Source of the DNA: Planctomycetota bacterium | GTDB taxonomy: Bacteria > Planctomycetota > UBA8742 > UBA2392 | Length of the DNA stretch: 53,891 bases | Direction of reading: 5' to 3' | Assembly (NCBI GenBank): GCA_019186845.1 | Contig: JABARW010000071.1 | Location: 1 to 53,891, forward strand | Shown: positions 23,477-29,952 of the stretch, one piece after another | How positions within the stretch are numbered: the first letter of the stretch is position 1 | How the letters are laid out: each line of letters opens with the position of its first letter | Translations under genes and position numbers: made by a program | Notes under the pieces: model-generated | Databases searched by the model: none | What the model was told of the DNA's origin: nothing | Seen by the model: only the letters and a program-made list of their open reading frames with translations

Positions 23477-24532
23477 CTAGTCCCCGCTGCCCGGCGGAGA
23501 GATTCCGTCAAGCACGCTTTTCTTGTCATAGACCTCGTCGATATCCACTTTCAGCGCGAGCAATCGACGGTCTTTGGGATCGAGCTCTAGTCCGCGTTCA
23601 CACACCTTGCTGGCAAACGCGAAGTTCTTCATGGCAAACAGGTGGCTGACCCAGCGTTCGTAGGTGTCCACCATCAGGCGTTTGGCGCGCTCGGAGATGG
23701 CCGCCGCGCGCTCCTTTTGACCCTTGTAAATCAGGTAGCTCTCATTCTTCACCAGGGACTCGCGGGCCTTGGCACAGTTGTTGACGATTTCTTCCATGGC
23801 GCCCAGGCCGCGGCCCGTGTGGCCGGCGCGGGCGTCGCCATCGGCTTCGCTCAGACGGCGCTCGTCCTTGCCCAGCTGCACCTCGAACTCATAGAGCCAG
23901 TCATCTATGGGCTGGCGCTTCTTCTTGAGTTCCGCGTCGGCGGCTTCCTGCGCCTTGCGTGCCTCTTCCTGAAGCTGGCGGGCCTTGATCTCGGCCGCCA
24001 ACTGGTCCAGTACGGACAGCAGCGCCTGGGCGCGGCGCGCCGCCGGGCTGTCCTTGAAGCGCTGCATGAGGCCCGTCAAAGTCTTGCGCGCCCCCTCGGC
24101 GTCGGCGGCGTCAATCTCCGCGTTGGCCCGGGCGTAGAGCGCTTCTGCCTCCAGCGTGTCGGACAGCGACACCACCTCCTGCTGCTCGGTCGCCAAAGAT
24201 GCATCCAGCGACGCTGCTTCCCGCGCGCTGTCGCGGGCCTGGGCGTAGAGGTCGCGGTGCAGGGCAAAGCGTGCCAGCGCCATGAGCGGGCGCGCTTCTC
24301 GCGCAGTCAGAGATTTTCGGATCTCGAAGGCCGACTCCGCGACAAAGTCGTCCAGCGCGTAGGTCATCTCCTTGCTGCCGCGCTTGACTACGACGTTGCC
24401 TCCCTCTAGCCGCAGGGGGGTCACGTCGATGGGTTTTTCCTCGGATTTCAGCGTGACCTTCAGGGCCCACAGCGGCCCTGCAAGAACGGCGAGAAGCAAC
24501 AGCGCCAACACCTGGAAGGCAAAGCGCGGCAT
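23477..24532 (-). CDS. Hypothetical secreted TPR-like coiled-coil protein
   Basis: Protein of 351 residues, not assigned. A clear signal peptide (FAFQVLALLLLAVLAGPLWALK) is followed by a short SHA1-like beta segment (VTPLRLEGGNVVVKRGSKEMTYALDDF), then helices. The middle part is a long charged coiled coil (IKARQLQEEARKAQEAADAELKKKRQPIDD), and the C-terminal part ends in a TPR-like unit (FAFASKVCERGLELDPKDRRLLALKVDID). A single Cys lies in that unit. The ATG at 24532 is preceded by a GC-TAGAAT box 6 nt upstream. It is followed by thrC after 6 nt; the reason for that pairing is unclear. Confidence 0.65.
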   Translation of the reverse strand: MPRFAFQVLALLLLAVLAGPLWALKVTLKSEEKPIDVTPLRLEGGNVVVKRGSKEMTYALDDFVAESAFEIRKSLTAREARPLMALARFALHRDLYAQARDSAREAASLDASLATEQQEVVSLSDTLEAEALYARANAEIDAADAEGARKTLTGLMQRFKDSPAARRAQALLSVLDQLAAEIKARQLQEEARKAQEAADAELKKKRQPIDDWLYEFEVQLGKDERRLSEADGDARAGHTGRGLGAMEEIVNNCAKARESLVKNESYLIYKGQKERAAAISERAKRLMVDTYERWVSHLFAMKNFAFASKVCERGLELDPKDRRLLALKVDIDEVYDKKSVLDGISPPGSGD

Positions 24533-24538
24533 GGCCGG

Positions 24539-24544
24539 ATTCTA
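24539..24544 (-). promoter_or_regulatory. Putative leaderless -10 box GC-TAGAAT
   Basis: TAGAAT preceded by GC ends 6 nt before the ATG at 24532 on the minus strand, gap CCGGCC. One of the clearest start-proximal boxes. Confidence 0.6.
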
Positions 24545-24562
24545 GCTTGCCGTCCCCTTGCC

Positions 24563-25333
24563 TCACAGGCGCAGTATGCCCTCTTGTATGGCCCAGCCAA
24601 TGACCACGAGCACGGAGTTGCCCGCGATGTGCAGGATGATGGGAGCAATCAGGGACTGCCGCCTTTCGTAAGCCCATGCAAATGCGAGCCCTCCAATGAA
24701 CTGGGTGATCGGCAGTGCGGTGTCATGGGCTGCCGCGAAAATGGCGGAAAGAAAGACGATGGCGGGCCAGCGCCCGAGATTCAGCCTCATGGGCGGGTAC
24801 ATCAGGCCGCGGAACCAGATTTCCTCCAGCACCGGAATGGCCAGACAGACACTGAGCAGGTAAGCGCTCGACGCGTGGCTGATGGGAGAGGCGCGAACCC
24901 AGGCTGCGAGTTTGTCGGCGCTGCCATACCACCAGAGGAACCCCAGCCAGGTGAGGCCCAGTCCCGCAAGATAGACCAGCCCCATGACCGAGCAGGCAGC
25001 GAGGCCCCAGGCAATCTCACGGTGGGGACGCGCCAGCCCAAGCCCGAGATCCGCCAGCTTGCCGCGCCGAAAGCCCACGAAGTAGGCCAAGAAAATCAAG
25101 GTAAGAAGGATCTGGGCCAGCACACGGGTTTCGATGGGCAGGTGCTCGGGCGGAGTAAGCCCTAGCCCCAGCAGCAAAGCTCCCAGATAGGGCGTTAACA
25201 GGAAGAACAGCGCAAGCCAAAGGCAGGCTTCGGGCAGTCCCAAGGGGAAATCCTTGAGGCGTTGAGCCCAAGGCGAGGGTGAGAGTGATATCGCAGGTGC
25301 ACTCAAACGTGTAAGCCCTTGGAAATTGAACAC
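24563..25333 (-). CDS. CPBP (CAAX/Rce1-like) family intramembrane protease
   Basis: Polytopic membrane protein of 256 residues with about seven hydrophobic segments. The ABI/CPBP signature is present: EEIWFRGLMYPPMRL (EExxxR), then AIFAAAHDT with the FxxxH-like His, then FIGGLAFAWAYERRQSLIAPIILHIAGNS with the C-terminal His-x-x-x-Asn. Members are glutamate-type intramembrane proteases involved in prenylated-protein or toxin processing, immunity and other roles. The partner substrate is unknown. Start is a GTG at 25333 (no better in-frame ATG before the first helix). It lies divergent to the HU gene. Confidence 0.85.
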   Translation of the reverse strand: MFNFQGLTRLSAPAISLSPSPWAQRLKDFPLGLPEACLWLALFFLLTPYLGALLLGLGLTPPEHLPIETRVLAQILLTLIFLAYFVGFRRGKLADLGLGLARPHREIAWGLAACSVMGLVYLAGLGLTWLGFLWWYGSADKLAAWVRASPISHASSAYLLSVCLAIPVLEEIWFRGLMYPPMRLNLGRWPAIVFLSAIFAAAHDTALPITQFIGGLAFAWAYERRQSLIAPIILHIAGNSVLVVIGWAIQEGILRL

Positions 25334-25358
25334 TTAGCCGGTTCTTCGCCCAAGTGTT
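25329..25358. promoter_or_regulatory. Inverted repeat between the CPBP and HU genes
   Basis: AACACTT (25329-25335) and AAGTGTT (25352-25358), 16-nt spacer. It overlaps the GTG start of the CPBP gene and lies upstream of the HU gene. Possible operator. Confidence 0.3.
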
Positions 25359-25372
25359 GACGGGATTTCGGC

Positions 25373-25400
25373 TTGCAAACCTAACCCCATGCTATACACT
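25373..25400 (+). promoter_or_regulatory. Possible promoter for the HU gene
   Basis: TTGCAA (25373-25378), 16-nt spacer, TACACT (25395-25400). Leader of about 54 nt to the ATG at 25461. Confidence 0.35.
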
Positions 25401-25460
25401 AAGTCACGACGGTAGTTCACTTTAAGACGAACGAGCGCTTCGGAAAGGCACGGGTTCGCA

Positions 25461-25829
25461 ATGGCGAATGCTCGTACCATCACCAAGAAAGAGCTCGTTT
25501 TGCGTATTGCCGAGCGTACGCAACAGAAGCAAACGATTACACGCGACATCATCCAGCTTTTCATCGATGAAGTCATTCACGAATTGGCTTCGGGCAACCG
25601 CATGGAGTTGCGCGACTTTGGAGTGTTTGAAGTCAAGACGCGCCGCGCCCGCAAGGCGCGTAACCCCAAGACAGGCCAGGAAGTCAGGGTGCCTGAGAAG
25701 CGCGTAGTAAGCATCAAGCCCGGCAAAAAGATGAAGGAACTGATCAACCGCCTCGCGGCCGAGCGCGAAGCTGCACAAAACGCACAGGCTGCCAATCCGC
25801 CGCAGCCCGCCTCCGGAACACCGACGTAA
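25461..25829 (+). CDS. HU/IHF-family DNA-binding protein
   Basis: Nucleoid-associated protein of 122 residues. The helical dimerisation part (TKKELVLRIAERTQQKQTITRDIIQLFIDEV) and the beta-arm with the signature LRDFGVFEVKTRRARKARNPKTG are complete, and IKPGKKMKELI closes the domain near residue 95. The conserved NP at the arm tip (RNPKTG) needed for DNA bending is present. A C-terminal extension of about 25 residues (Ala/Gln/Pro-rich) goes beyond the usual 90-100 residues. It is followed after 3 nt by tadA, so the two are likely co-transcribed. It binds and bends DNA; HU versus IHF cannot be decided. Confidence 0.93.
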   Translation: MANARTITKKELVLRIAERTQQKQTITRDIIQLFIDEVIHELASGNRMELRDFGVFEVKTRRARKARNPKTGQEVRVPEKRVVSIKPGKKMKELINRLAAEREAAQNAQAANPPQPASGTPT

Positions 25830-25832
25830 GTC

Positions 25833-26384
25833 ATGACTGCCCCCGCCCCCAAGCCCTCTCGCCCTGACGAGAGCGTCAGCTTGCTTGCACCTTCCGACGA
25901 AGGCTACATGCGCCTGGCCCTGCGCGAGGCCCTTTGCGCCTTCGATCAGGGCGAAGTGCCCGTCGGCGCCGTAGTCGTCCACCAGGGCCGGGTGATCGGC
26001 CGTGGCCACAACCTGCGTGAGAAGCTGTCAGATCCGACGGCCCATGCTGAAATGCTGGCTTTGACAGCGGCGGCCCAGGCGCTTGAGGACTGGCGGCTGG
26101 AAGAATGCACGCTTTATGTGACGCTGGAGCCCTGCCCGATGTGCGCGGGCGCGATTGTGAACAGCCGCGTCAAGCGGGTTGTGTTTGGCGCGCTGGATCC
26201 CAAGGCGGGGGCTTGTGGAAGCCTGTTCAATCTGGTACAGGATGCACGCTTGAATCACCGGGCCGAGCTGGTTTCCGGTGTGCTCGCGGCGGACGCGGGC
26301 GATTTGTTGAAGGAATTTTTCCGGTCGAGGCGCAAGGGCCGAGTCGGAGAACCAGAGGCCAAGGGCCGGAGCTTGGAACCATGA
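25833..26384 (+). CDS. tadA: tRNA-specific adenosine deaminase
   Basis: Zinc deaminase that converts A34 to inosine in tRNA-Arg(ACG). 183 residues with an N-terminal extension of about 20. The zinc site is complete: H71 and catalytic E73 in HAEMLAL, and C101 and C104 in [10 protein letters not shown]. The later [17 protein letters not shown] and [11 protein letters not shown] stretches are typical of TadA rather than cytidine or guanine deaminases. It begins 3 nt after the HU gene. Its stop overlaps the start of a 34-residue basic protein gene (ATGA), and a tRNA gene follows, giving an HU-tadA-microprotein unit beside tRNA-Ser. Confidence 0.93.
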   Translation: MTAPAPKPSRPDESVSLLAPSDEGYMRLALREALCAFDQGEVPVGAVVVHQGRVIGRGHNLREKLSDPTAHAEMLALTAAAQALEDWRLEECTLYVTLEPCPMCAGAIVNSRVKRVVFGALDPKAGACGSLFNLVQDARLNHRAELVSGVLAADAGDLLKEFFRSRRKGRVGEPEAKGRSLEP

Positions 26385-26485
26385 ATCCGCAGAAGATCTA
26401 TGCGCGCAAGCGCGCCGCAGGCAAGAAAACGACCAACCGCTGGAAGCGCAACAAGAAGCTGCGCGGCCGTTCGAGCCCGCGCTAA
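26381..26485 (+). CDS. 34-residue highly basic microprotein
   Basis: Frame of 35 codons whose ATG overlaps the tadA stop (ATGA at 26381-26384). About half of the residues are Lys or Arg ([21 protein letters not shown]), with no acidic residue at all. Such composition fits a ribosome- or RNA-associated small protein. It does not match the Thx, bL36 or mS38/AURKAIP1 patterns that I know. It ends 71 nt before tRNA-Ser. Small proteins of this size are usually missed by gene callers, but the overlap and codon use support it. Confidence 0.6.
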   Translation: MNPQKIYARKRAAGKKTTNRWKRNKKLRGRSSPR

Positions 26486-26556
26486 CAAGCCAGCCCGCGT
26501 TTGACCTCACCCGAAAACAGGCGCCATGGCTGGCAGGCCTTGTGCGCCGTCGTCAT

Positions 26557-26646
26557 GGAGGAGTGGCAGAGCGGCTGATTGCGTCGGTTTCGAAAACCGA
26601 TTGTGCCGAAAGGTACACGGGGGTTCAAATCCCTCCTCCTCCGCCA
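26557..26646 (+). tRNA. tRNA-Ser(CGA), CCA encoded
   Basis: Class II tRNA of 90 nt. Acceptor stem GGAGGAG (26557-26563) pairs with CTCCTCC (26636-26642); discriminator G, then encoded CCA (26644-26646). The anticodon stem TCGGT/ACCGA closes the 7-nt loop TTCGAAA, giving anticodon CGA, which reads UCG serine codons. The long variable arm TTGTGCCGAAAGGTACAC and the T loop TTCAAAT identify serine. A perfect 15-bp terminator follows 5 nt later, and a lower-GC island begins immediately after. Confidence 0.97.
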
Positions 26647-26650
26647 TCTG

Positions 26651-26683
26651 AACACAAAGGCGCGCGATGCGCGCCTTTGTGTT
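26651..26683 (+). terminator. Strong intrinsic terminator after tRNA-Ser
   Basis: AACACAAAGGCGCGC (26651-26665), loop GAT, GCGCGCCTTTGTGTT (26669-26683), a perfect 15-bp stem followed by TAGTTGTGTT. Confidence 0.85.
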
Positions 26684-26880
26684 TAGTTGTGTTCAATGGA
26701 CGAACCTCATGAATGCTTGCCCATCAGCACTAGACTAGCGGCCTTCTCTCGTAAGCGAGCGTCTGCGCGGCGCAGAATCGATCCCATCCGGATGGCCGCA
26801 AATGGCATCATCGCTCGAGTTTCCGTTCAACGTGATGAGTTCAAATCACCGACGCGGGCAAGCTCATCAAACTCCTTCCG
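26684..26880. other. Left part of the tRNA-adjacent island without intact gene
   Basis: No intact coding sequence. On the minus strand the frame of the zinc-ribbon gene continues past its TGA for 17 more codons (RKEFDELARVGDLNSSR) before another stop; this may be a lost C-terminal part. No copy of the tRNA 3' end was found that would mark an attachment site. Confidence 0.35.
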
Positions 26881-27045
26881 TCATGCATCGTTCTCGAAGG
26901 TCACAAGTTCGGCCTCGAAGTTGTCATCGTCGCGGGTTTCAACGTGGCCGCAGTCTTCACAACTAACACAGGTCTGAAACTGGCCGGAGTAGAAGCCTGC
27001 GGTGCGATATGAGCCGCAGTTGGCACAGGCAGGCGTGAAGTGCAT
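26881..27045 (-). CDS. Small zinc-ribbon protein
   Basis: Frame of 54 residues on the minus strand, short enough to be missed by usual cut-offs. It has four to five Cys arranged as a zinc ribbon: CANC (first knuckle) and CVSCEDC (second knuckle) about 18 residues later, with an acidic C-terminus (RDDDNFEAELVTFENDA). The ATG at 27045 is preferred because GGAG lies 6 nt before it; an ATG at 27057 would add four residues. The aromatic FYSGQFQ between knuckles is typical of rubredoxin-like or ribbon folds. It is divergent from the DUF4268 gene with a 97-nt gap. Role unknown; possibly DNA or protein binding. Confidence 0.55.
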   Translation of the reverse strand: MHFTPACANCGSYRTAGFYSGQFQTCVSCEDCGHVETRDDDNFEAELVTFENDA

Positions 27046-27142
27046 GATAAGCTCCATGAGCGGGTGCCGGCTTCAAAGCGAGGCCAGCTCATGGAACTCT
27101 TCCCACGGTGCGAATGGTTGTGACGCGGCAGCGGGGGCAGCA

Positions 27143-28090
27143 ATGGTTGGCAAGGTTGAACGGTTTCCGCTACGTGAAGTTTGGAAGCACGAGGCGCACG
27201 ACTTCACGCGTTGGCTTCAGGACAACATTGAAGCGCTCAATGAAGCTCTACCGTTCGACATCACCGTCACCGACTGCGAAGCTGCTGCCGGCGATTTCAG
27301 CGTTGATCTGGTCGGTGAGACCGACAGCGGGGACACCGTCGTCATCGAAAACCAGTACGGCAAGTCCGATCACCCGCACCTGGGCAAGCTGCTCACCTAT
27401 CTCGCGACGCGGGACGCAAAGGTCGCGGTGTGGATCGTGGAGGATCCGCGTCCGGAACACGCCGCGACGATTTCCTGGCTGAACGAGTCATCACCCGTTG
27501 AGTTCTACCTGGTGAAGGCGGAGGCCGTACGAATCGGAGATTCAGAACCTGCCGCACTCTTCACCTGCATTACGTATCCAAGCCCTGAACTTGCCGCGAT
27601 TGGGCGCTCCAAAGTTGAAGAGTCCGAACGGCACAAGACGATGAGGGAGTTCTGGTCGCGGCTGCTGAGTCATGCCAAAGGCAAGACAAAGCTGCACTCC
27701 GGAGTCTCTCCCGGCAAGGACTCGTGGATCGGTGCGGGTGAATTCGGAATCGGCGGAGTCGGCCTGCACTATGTTGTCCACCAGCATGCTACGCGGGTTG
27801 AACTGTATCTGCACCGCGCCCGGCCGGAAGAGAACAAGGCAATCTTTGACCACTTGCACGCGAGCAAGTCTGCTATCGAGTCTGTGTTTGGGGCACAGCT
27901 GTTGTGGCAACGGCTCGACGAAAAGCGCGCCAGCAGAATCAGCTACACGCTCGAAGTTGGCGGCTGGATGGATCCCGACAAGTGGGACAACAAGGTCATT
28001 CCGCCCACAGTGGAAGCGATGATCAAACTCCACGCCGCCATTGAGGAACCAGTACGGAGGGTTCCGCAGCGGCTTCGCGATACTACCTGA
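27143..28090 (+). CDS. DUF4268-type protein with PD-(D/E)XK nuclease-like N-terminal domain
   Basis: Protein of 315 residues. The N-terminal half has a PD-(D/E)XK-like core: E17-type helix (REVWKHEAHDFTRWLQ), D55 in DFSVDLVGE, then VVIENQYG with E69-x-Q71 in place of the usual ExK, and a HLGKLLTYLATRDAKVAVWI helix-strand. WLNE and the C-terminal 150 residues (REFWSRLLSHAKGKT, then VELYLHRARPEENKAIFDHL) match the DUF4268 pattern. Such proteins occur as single genes in defence and mobile contexts and may be restriction-like. The ATG at 27143 is chosen at the start of homology-like sequence. No methyltransferase or helicase is adjacent. Base composition is less GC-rich than around it. Confidence 0.75.
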   Translation: MVGKVERFPLREVWKHEAHDFTRWLQDNIEALNEALPFDITVTDCEAAAGDFSVDLVGETDSGDTVVIENQYGKSDHPHLGKLLTYLATRDAKVAVWIVEDPRPEHAATISWLNESSPVEFYLVKAEAVRIGDSEPAALFTCITYPSPELAAIGRSKVEESERHKTMREFWSRLLSHAKGKTKLHSGVSPGKDSWIGAGEFGIGGVGLHYVVHQHATRVELYLHRARPEENKAIFDHLHASKSAIESVFGAQLLWQRLDEKRASRISYTLEVGGWMDPDKWDNKVIPPTVEAMIKLHAAIEEPVRRVPQRLRDTT

Positions 28091-28165
28091 CACTGCCGTC
28101 ATACACGCGGCGGAGCACCAATGCGGTACCTGTCTCCAAAACAGGCTGGCGTTGCCATTCTTCTT

Positions 28166-28300
28166 CTGTGCAAGGAGCTGCTTGCCGAGTTCCAGCAGGA
28201 CCTTGTGGACGAGCTGCTCAGCGGTGCGGTTGATCTATGCCTGGAAGCGGTCGGTGAAGCTGCGCATCTGGGCGTCGTCGACGGCAGTCGTTCTGTGGTT
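28166..28300 (-). pseudogene. Decayed gene fragment, possibly HK97 gp10-like phage tail protein
   Basis: On the minus strand, reading from 28300, the frame gives TTAVDDAQ, then M (28267) RSFTDRFQA, a TAG stop (28235-28237), then INRTAEQLVHKVLLELGKQ. The pattern of a short N-terminus followed by an amphipathic helix with HKVLLELGKQLL recalls phage minor tail proteins of the HK97 gp10 kind. TAG differs from CAG (Gln) by one base, so a single nonsense change would explain it. Upstream the coding signal jumps frame. The family suggestion is tentative. Confidence 0.35.
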
Positions 28301-28324
28301 TGCGTCCTTGGCCAACGGCGGCGA

Positions 28325-28350
28325 TTTTCACTCCCGCGCGGGAGTGAAAA
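28325..28350. repeat. Perfect 26-bp palindrome
   Basis: TTTTCACTCCCGC (28325-28337) followed without spacer by its exact reverse complement GCGGGAGTGAAAA (28338-28350). T runs lie outside on the left and A runs on the right, opposite to an intrinsic terminator. More like a protein-binding or recombination site. It lies between the ends of the convergent DUF4268 and argG genes. Confidence 0.7.
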
Positions 28351-28377
28351 GTTGCCCTGGCGCGGCAAAGAGTTCGC

Positions 28378-29577
28378 TTACACCTTTGGTTTCTGGCGGA
28401 AGGCGCGGGTGAGCTGGCTCAGCTTGCGCAAGCCCAGGTAACCCTCGATGTCCTGTGAGGGGATGCCATCGGGATGCTGGATGTTGGCCTTCTCGCGGTC
28501 ATATATGCTGAACTCTGAAGTGCGGCTCACGACGCGGGCGGTGCCCTTGAAGAGTTCGACCTTCACCTTGCCGGTGACGAAGCGCTGACTTTCCTTGAAG
28601 AAGGAGTCCAGGCTTTCACGCAGGGTCGAGAACCACTGACTGTCGTAGACACACTTGGCGTAGCGCTGGGAGAGCAGCGCCTTGAAGTTGTACAGCTCGT
28701 TGTCCAGCGTCAGTTGCTCCAAGGCGTCGTGGGCCCTGTAAAGCACGGTCGCTGCGGGCTGCTCATAGACCTCGCGGCTCTTGAAGCCAAGAATGCGGTT
28801 TTCCATGGTGTCCACGCGGCCCACGCCGTGCTTCCCCGCAAGCTTTTCGAGCTTGGCCACCAATTCCTCGCAGGGCAGCCGGGCGCCGTCGAGGCCCACA
28901 GGCTCACCCTGTTCGAACTCGATTTCCACCGTGCCCGGCTCTTCTTGCGCCTTGTGGGGGTTGACGGTGATCTGAAAGACCTCCTCGGGCGGCGCCACAG
29001 CGGGATCATCCAGTACTCCGCCGCCGCTACGCGCTCCCCAGAGATTGCGGTCTGTGGAGTAGCCGGCGTGAGCCACCTGCGGGATGGGCAGCTTGCGCGA
29101 CTTGGCGAACTCAAGAATCTGCTCCCGCGTCTGGTATTCCCACTCGCGCAGGGGAGCGATGGTCGAAAGGGCCGGGTCCACGGCCGCCACGGAACACTCA
29201 AAGCGGAACTGGTCGTTGCCTTTGGGCGGCGCGCCGTGGGCAACGTAGCGCGCTCCCTCTTCGTGGGCGTGGCGTACCAGTTCCGTGGCGATCAGCGGCC
29301 GGGAAAGTGCAGCGGAGAGCATGTATCCGCCCTCGTATACCGCCTGAGCGCGCAGGGCCTTGAAGCAGAACTGCTTCACGAACTGGCGCCGCACGTCAGG
29401 CACATGAACGGCATCAGCGCCGGACTCAATGGCGCGCTGGGCGACATCCACCATGTCTGCACCCTGTCCCAGGTTCAGGCAGACGGCGATGACCTTGAAG
29501 CCCTTGGTGCGCTTGAGCCAGTGCAGCGCGGCCGTAGTATCCAGGCCGCCCGAATATGCCATCACGACTTTTTCCAT
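28378..29577 (-). CDS. argG: Argininosuccinate synthase
   Basis: ATP-dependent condensation of citrulline and aspartate in arginine synthesis. 399 residues, the usual length. The nucleotide motif AYSGGLDTTAALHWL lies at residues 7-21; GNDQFRFE, the STDRNLWG stretch and ESREVYEQPAA-like FKSREVYEQPAATVLY are present and intact. The ATG at 29577 is chosen: TAACCT ends 8 nt upstream and the P-loop begins at the usual distance. Other arg genes are not adjacent. It is divergent from a small unknown gene at 29673. Its 3' end borders the tRNA-Ser island. Confidence 0.97.
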   Translation of the reverse strand: MEKVVMAYSGGLDTTAALHWLKRTKGFKVIAVCLNLGQGADMVDVAQRAIESGADAVHVPDVRRQFVKQFCFKALRAQAVYEGGYMLSAALSRPLIATELVRHAHEEGARYVAHGAPPKGNDQFRFECSVAAVDPALSTIAPLREWEYQTREQILEFAKSRKLPIPQVAHAGYSTDRNLWGARSGGGVLDDPAVAPPEEVFQITVNPHKAQEEPGTVEIEFEQGEPVGLDGARLPCEELVAKLEKLAGKHGVGRVDTMENRILGFKSREVYEQPAATVLYRAHDALEQLTLDNELYNFKALLSQRYAKCVYDSQWFSTLRESLDSFFKESQRFVTGKVKVELFKGTARVVSRTSEFSIYDREKANIQHPDGIPSQDIEGYLGLRKLSQLTRAFRQKPKV

Positions 29578-29585
29578 GGGCGGGA

Positions 29586-29591
29586 AGGTTA
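29586..29591 (-). promoter_or_regulatory. Putative leaderless -10 box TAACCT for argG
   Basis: TAACCT ends 8 nt before the argG ATG on the minus strand, gap TCCCGCCC. Confidence 0.5.
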
Positions 29592-29672
29592 CTTTGCGGC
29601 GGCGCCAAAGCCAATTGCCGCGCGTTGCCAAGGGCAAAGCTTCATGCTAATTGAGGTGTGGAGGAGATGCCC

Positions 29673-29921
29673 GTGGCCGAGACTTCAAGCAAGCTTTCCG
29701 ACGCGTTCATCATGGAACGCTTCAAGCACATCTATGAGCAATACTTCGACGGCGGCCGCATCGAAATTCGCACCGACGGTGAAGGTGAGCGCTATCTCTA
29801 CGCGGAGTACACCCAGCCCCGTTTCAAGCACTCCTGGGTGCCCGCACTTTTCTGCGGGCTGCGCGTCCAGTGCGAGCCCGCGCCCCAGTTTGCCCGCGCG
29901 CTTGAGCCGACGCGGCGCTGA
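29673..29921 (+). CDS. Hypothetical small protein
   Basis: About 82 residues, not recognised. It starts with a helical, charged part (KLSDAFIMERFKHIYEQYFDGG) followed by beta strands (RIEIRTDGEGERYLYAEYTQPRF) and a short aromatic segment with one Cys. The GTG at 29673 is chosen because GGAGGA lies 7 nt upstream; an ATG at 29667 and a GTG at 29658 are in-frame alternatives. It is divergent from argG and precedes a membrane protein gene, which has its own -10-like box. Confidence 0.5.
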   Translation: MAETSSKLSDAFIMERFKHIYEQYFDGGRIEIRTDGEGERYLYAEYTQPRFKHSWVPALFCGLRVQCEPAPQFARALEPTRR

Positions 29922-29940
29922 CGTCCTGCCCTCCGGGCGC

Positions 29941-29946
29941 TAACAT
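29941..29946 (+). promoter_or_regulatory. Putative leaderless -10 box GC-TAACAT
   Basis: TAACAT preceded by GC ends 6 nt before the ATG at 29953; gap TCCTGC. Confidence 0.55.
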
Positions 29947-29952
29947 TCCTGC

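Noticed and set aside
26687..26977. A 96-codon plus-strand frame after tRNA-Ser
   Set aside because: Ser/Arg-rich random composition; the opposite strand holds a well-formed zinc-ribbon frame.
26557..28377. A duplicated tRNA-Ser 3' end as attachment site of the island
   Set aside because: No second copy of the T-arm/acceptor sequence was found downstream in the window, and there is no integrase gene.
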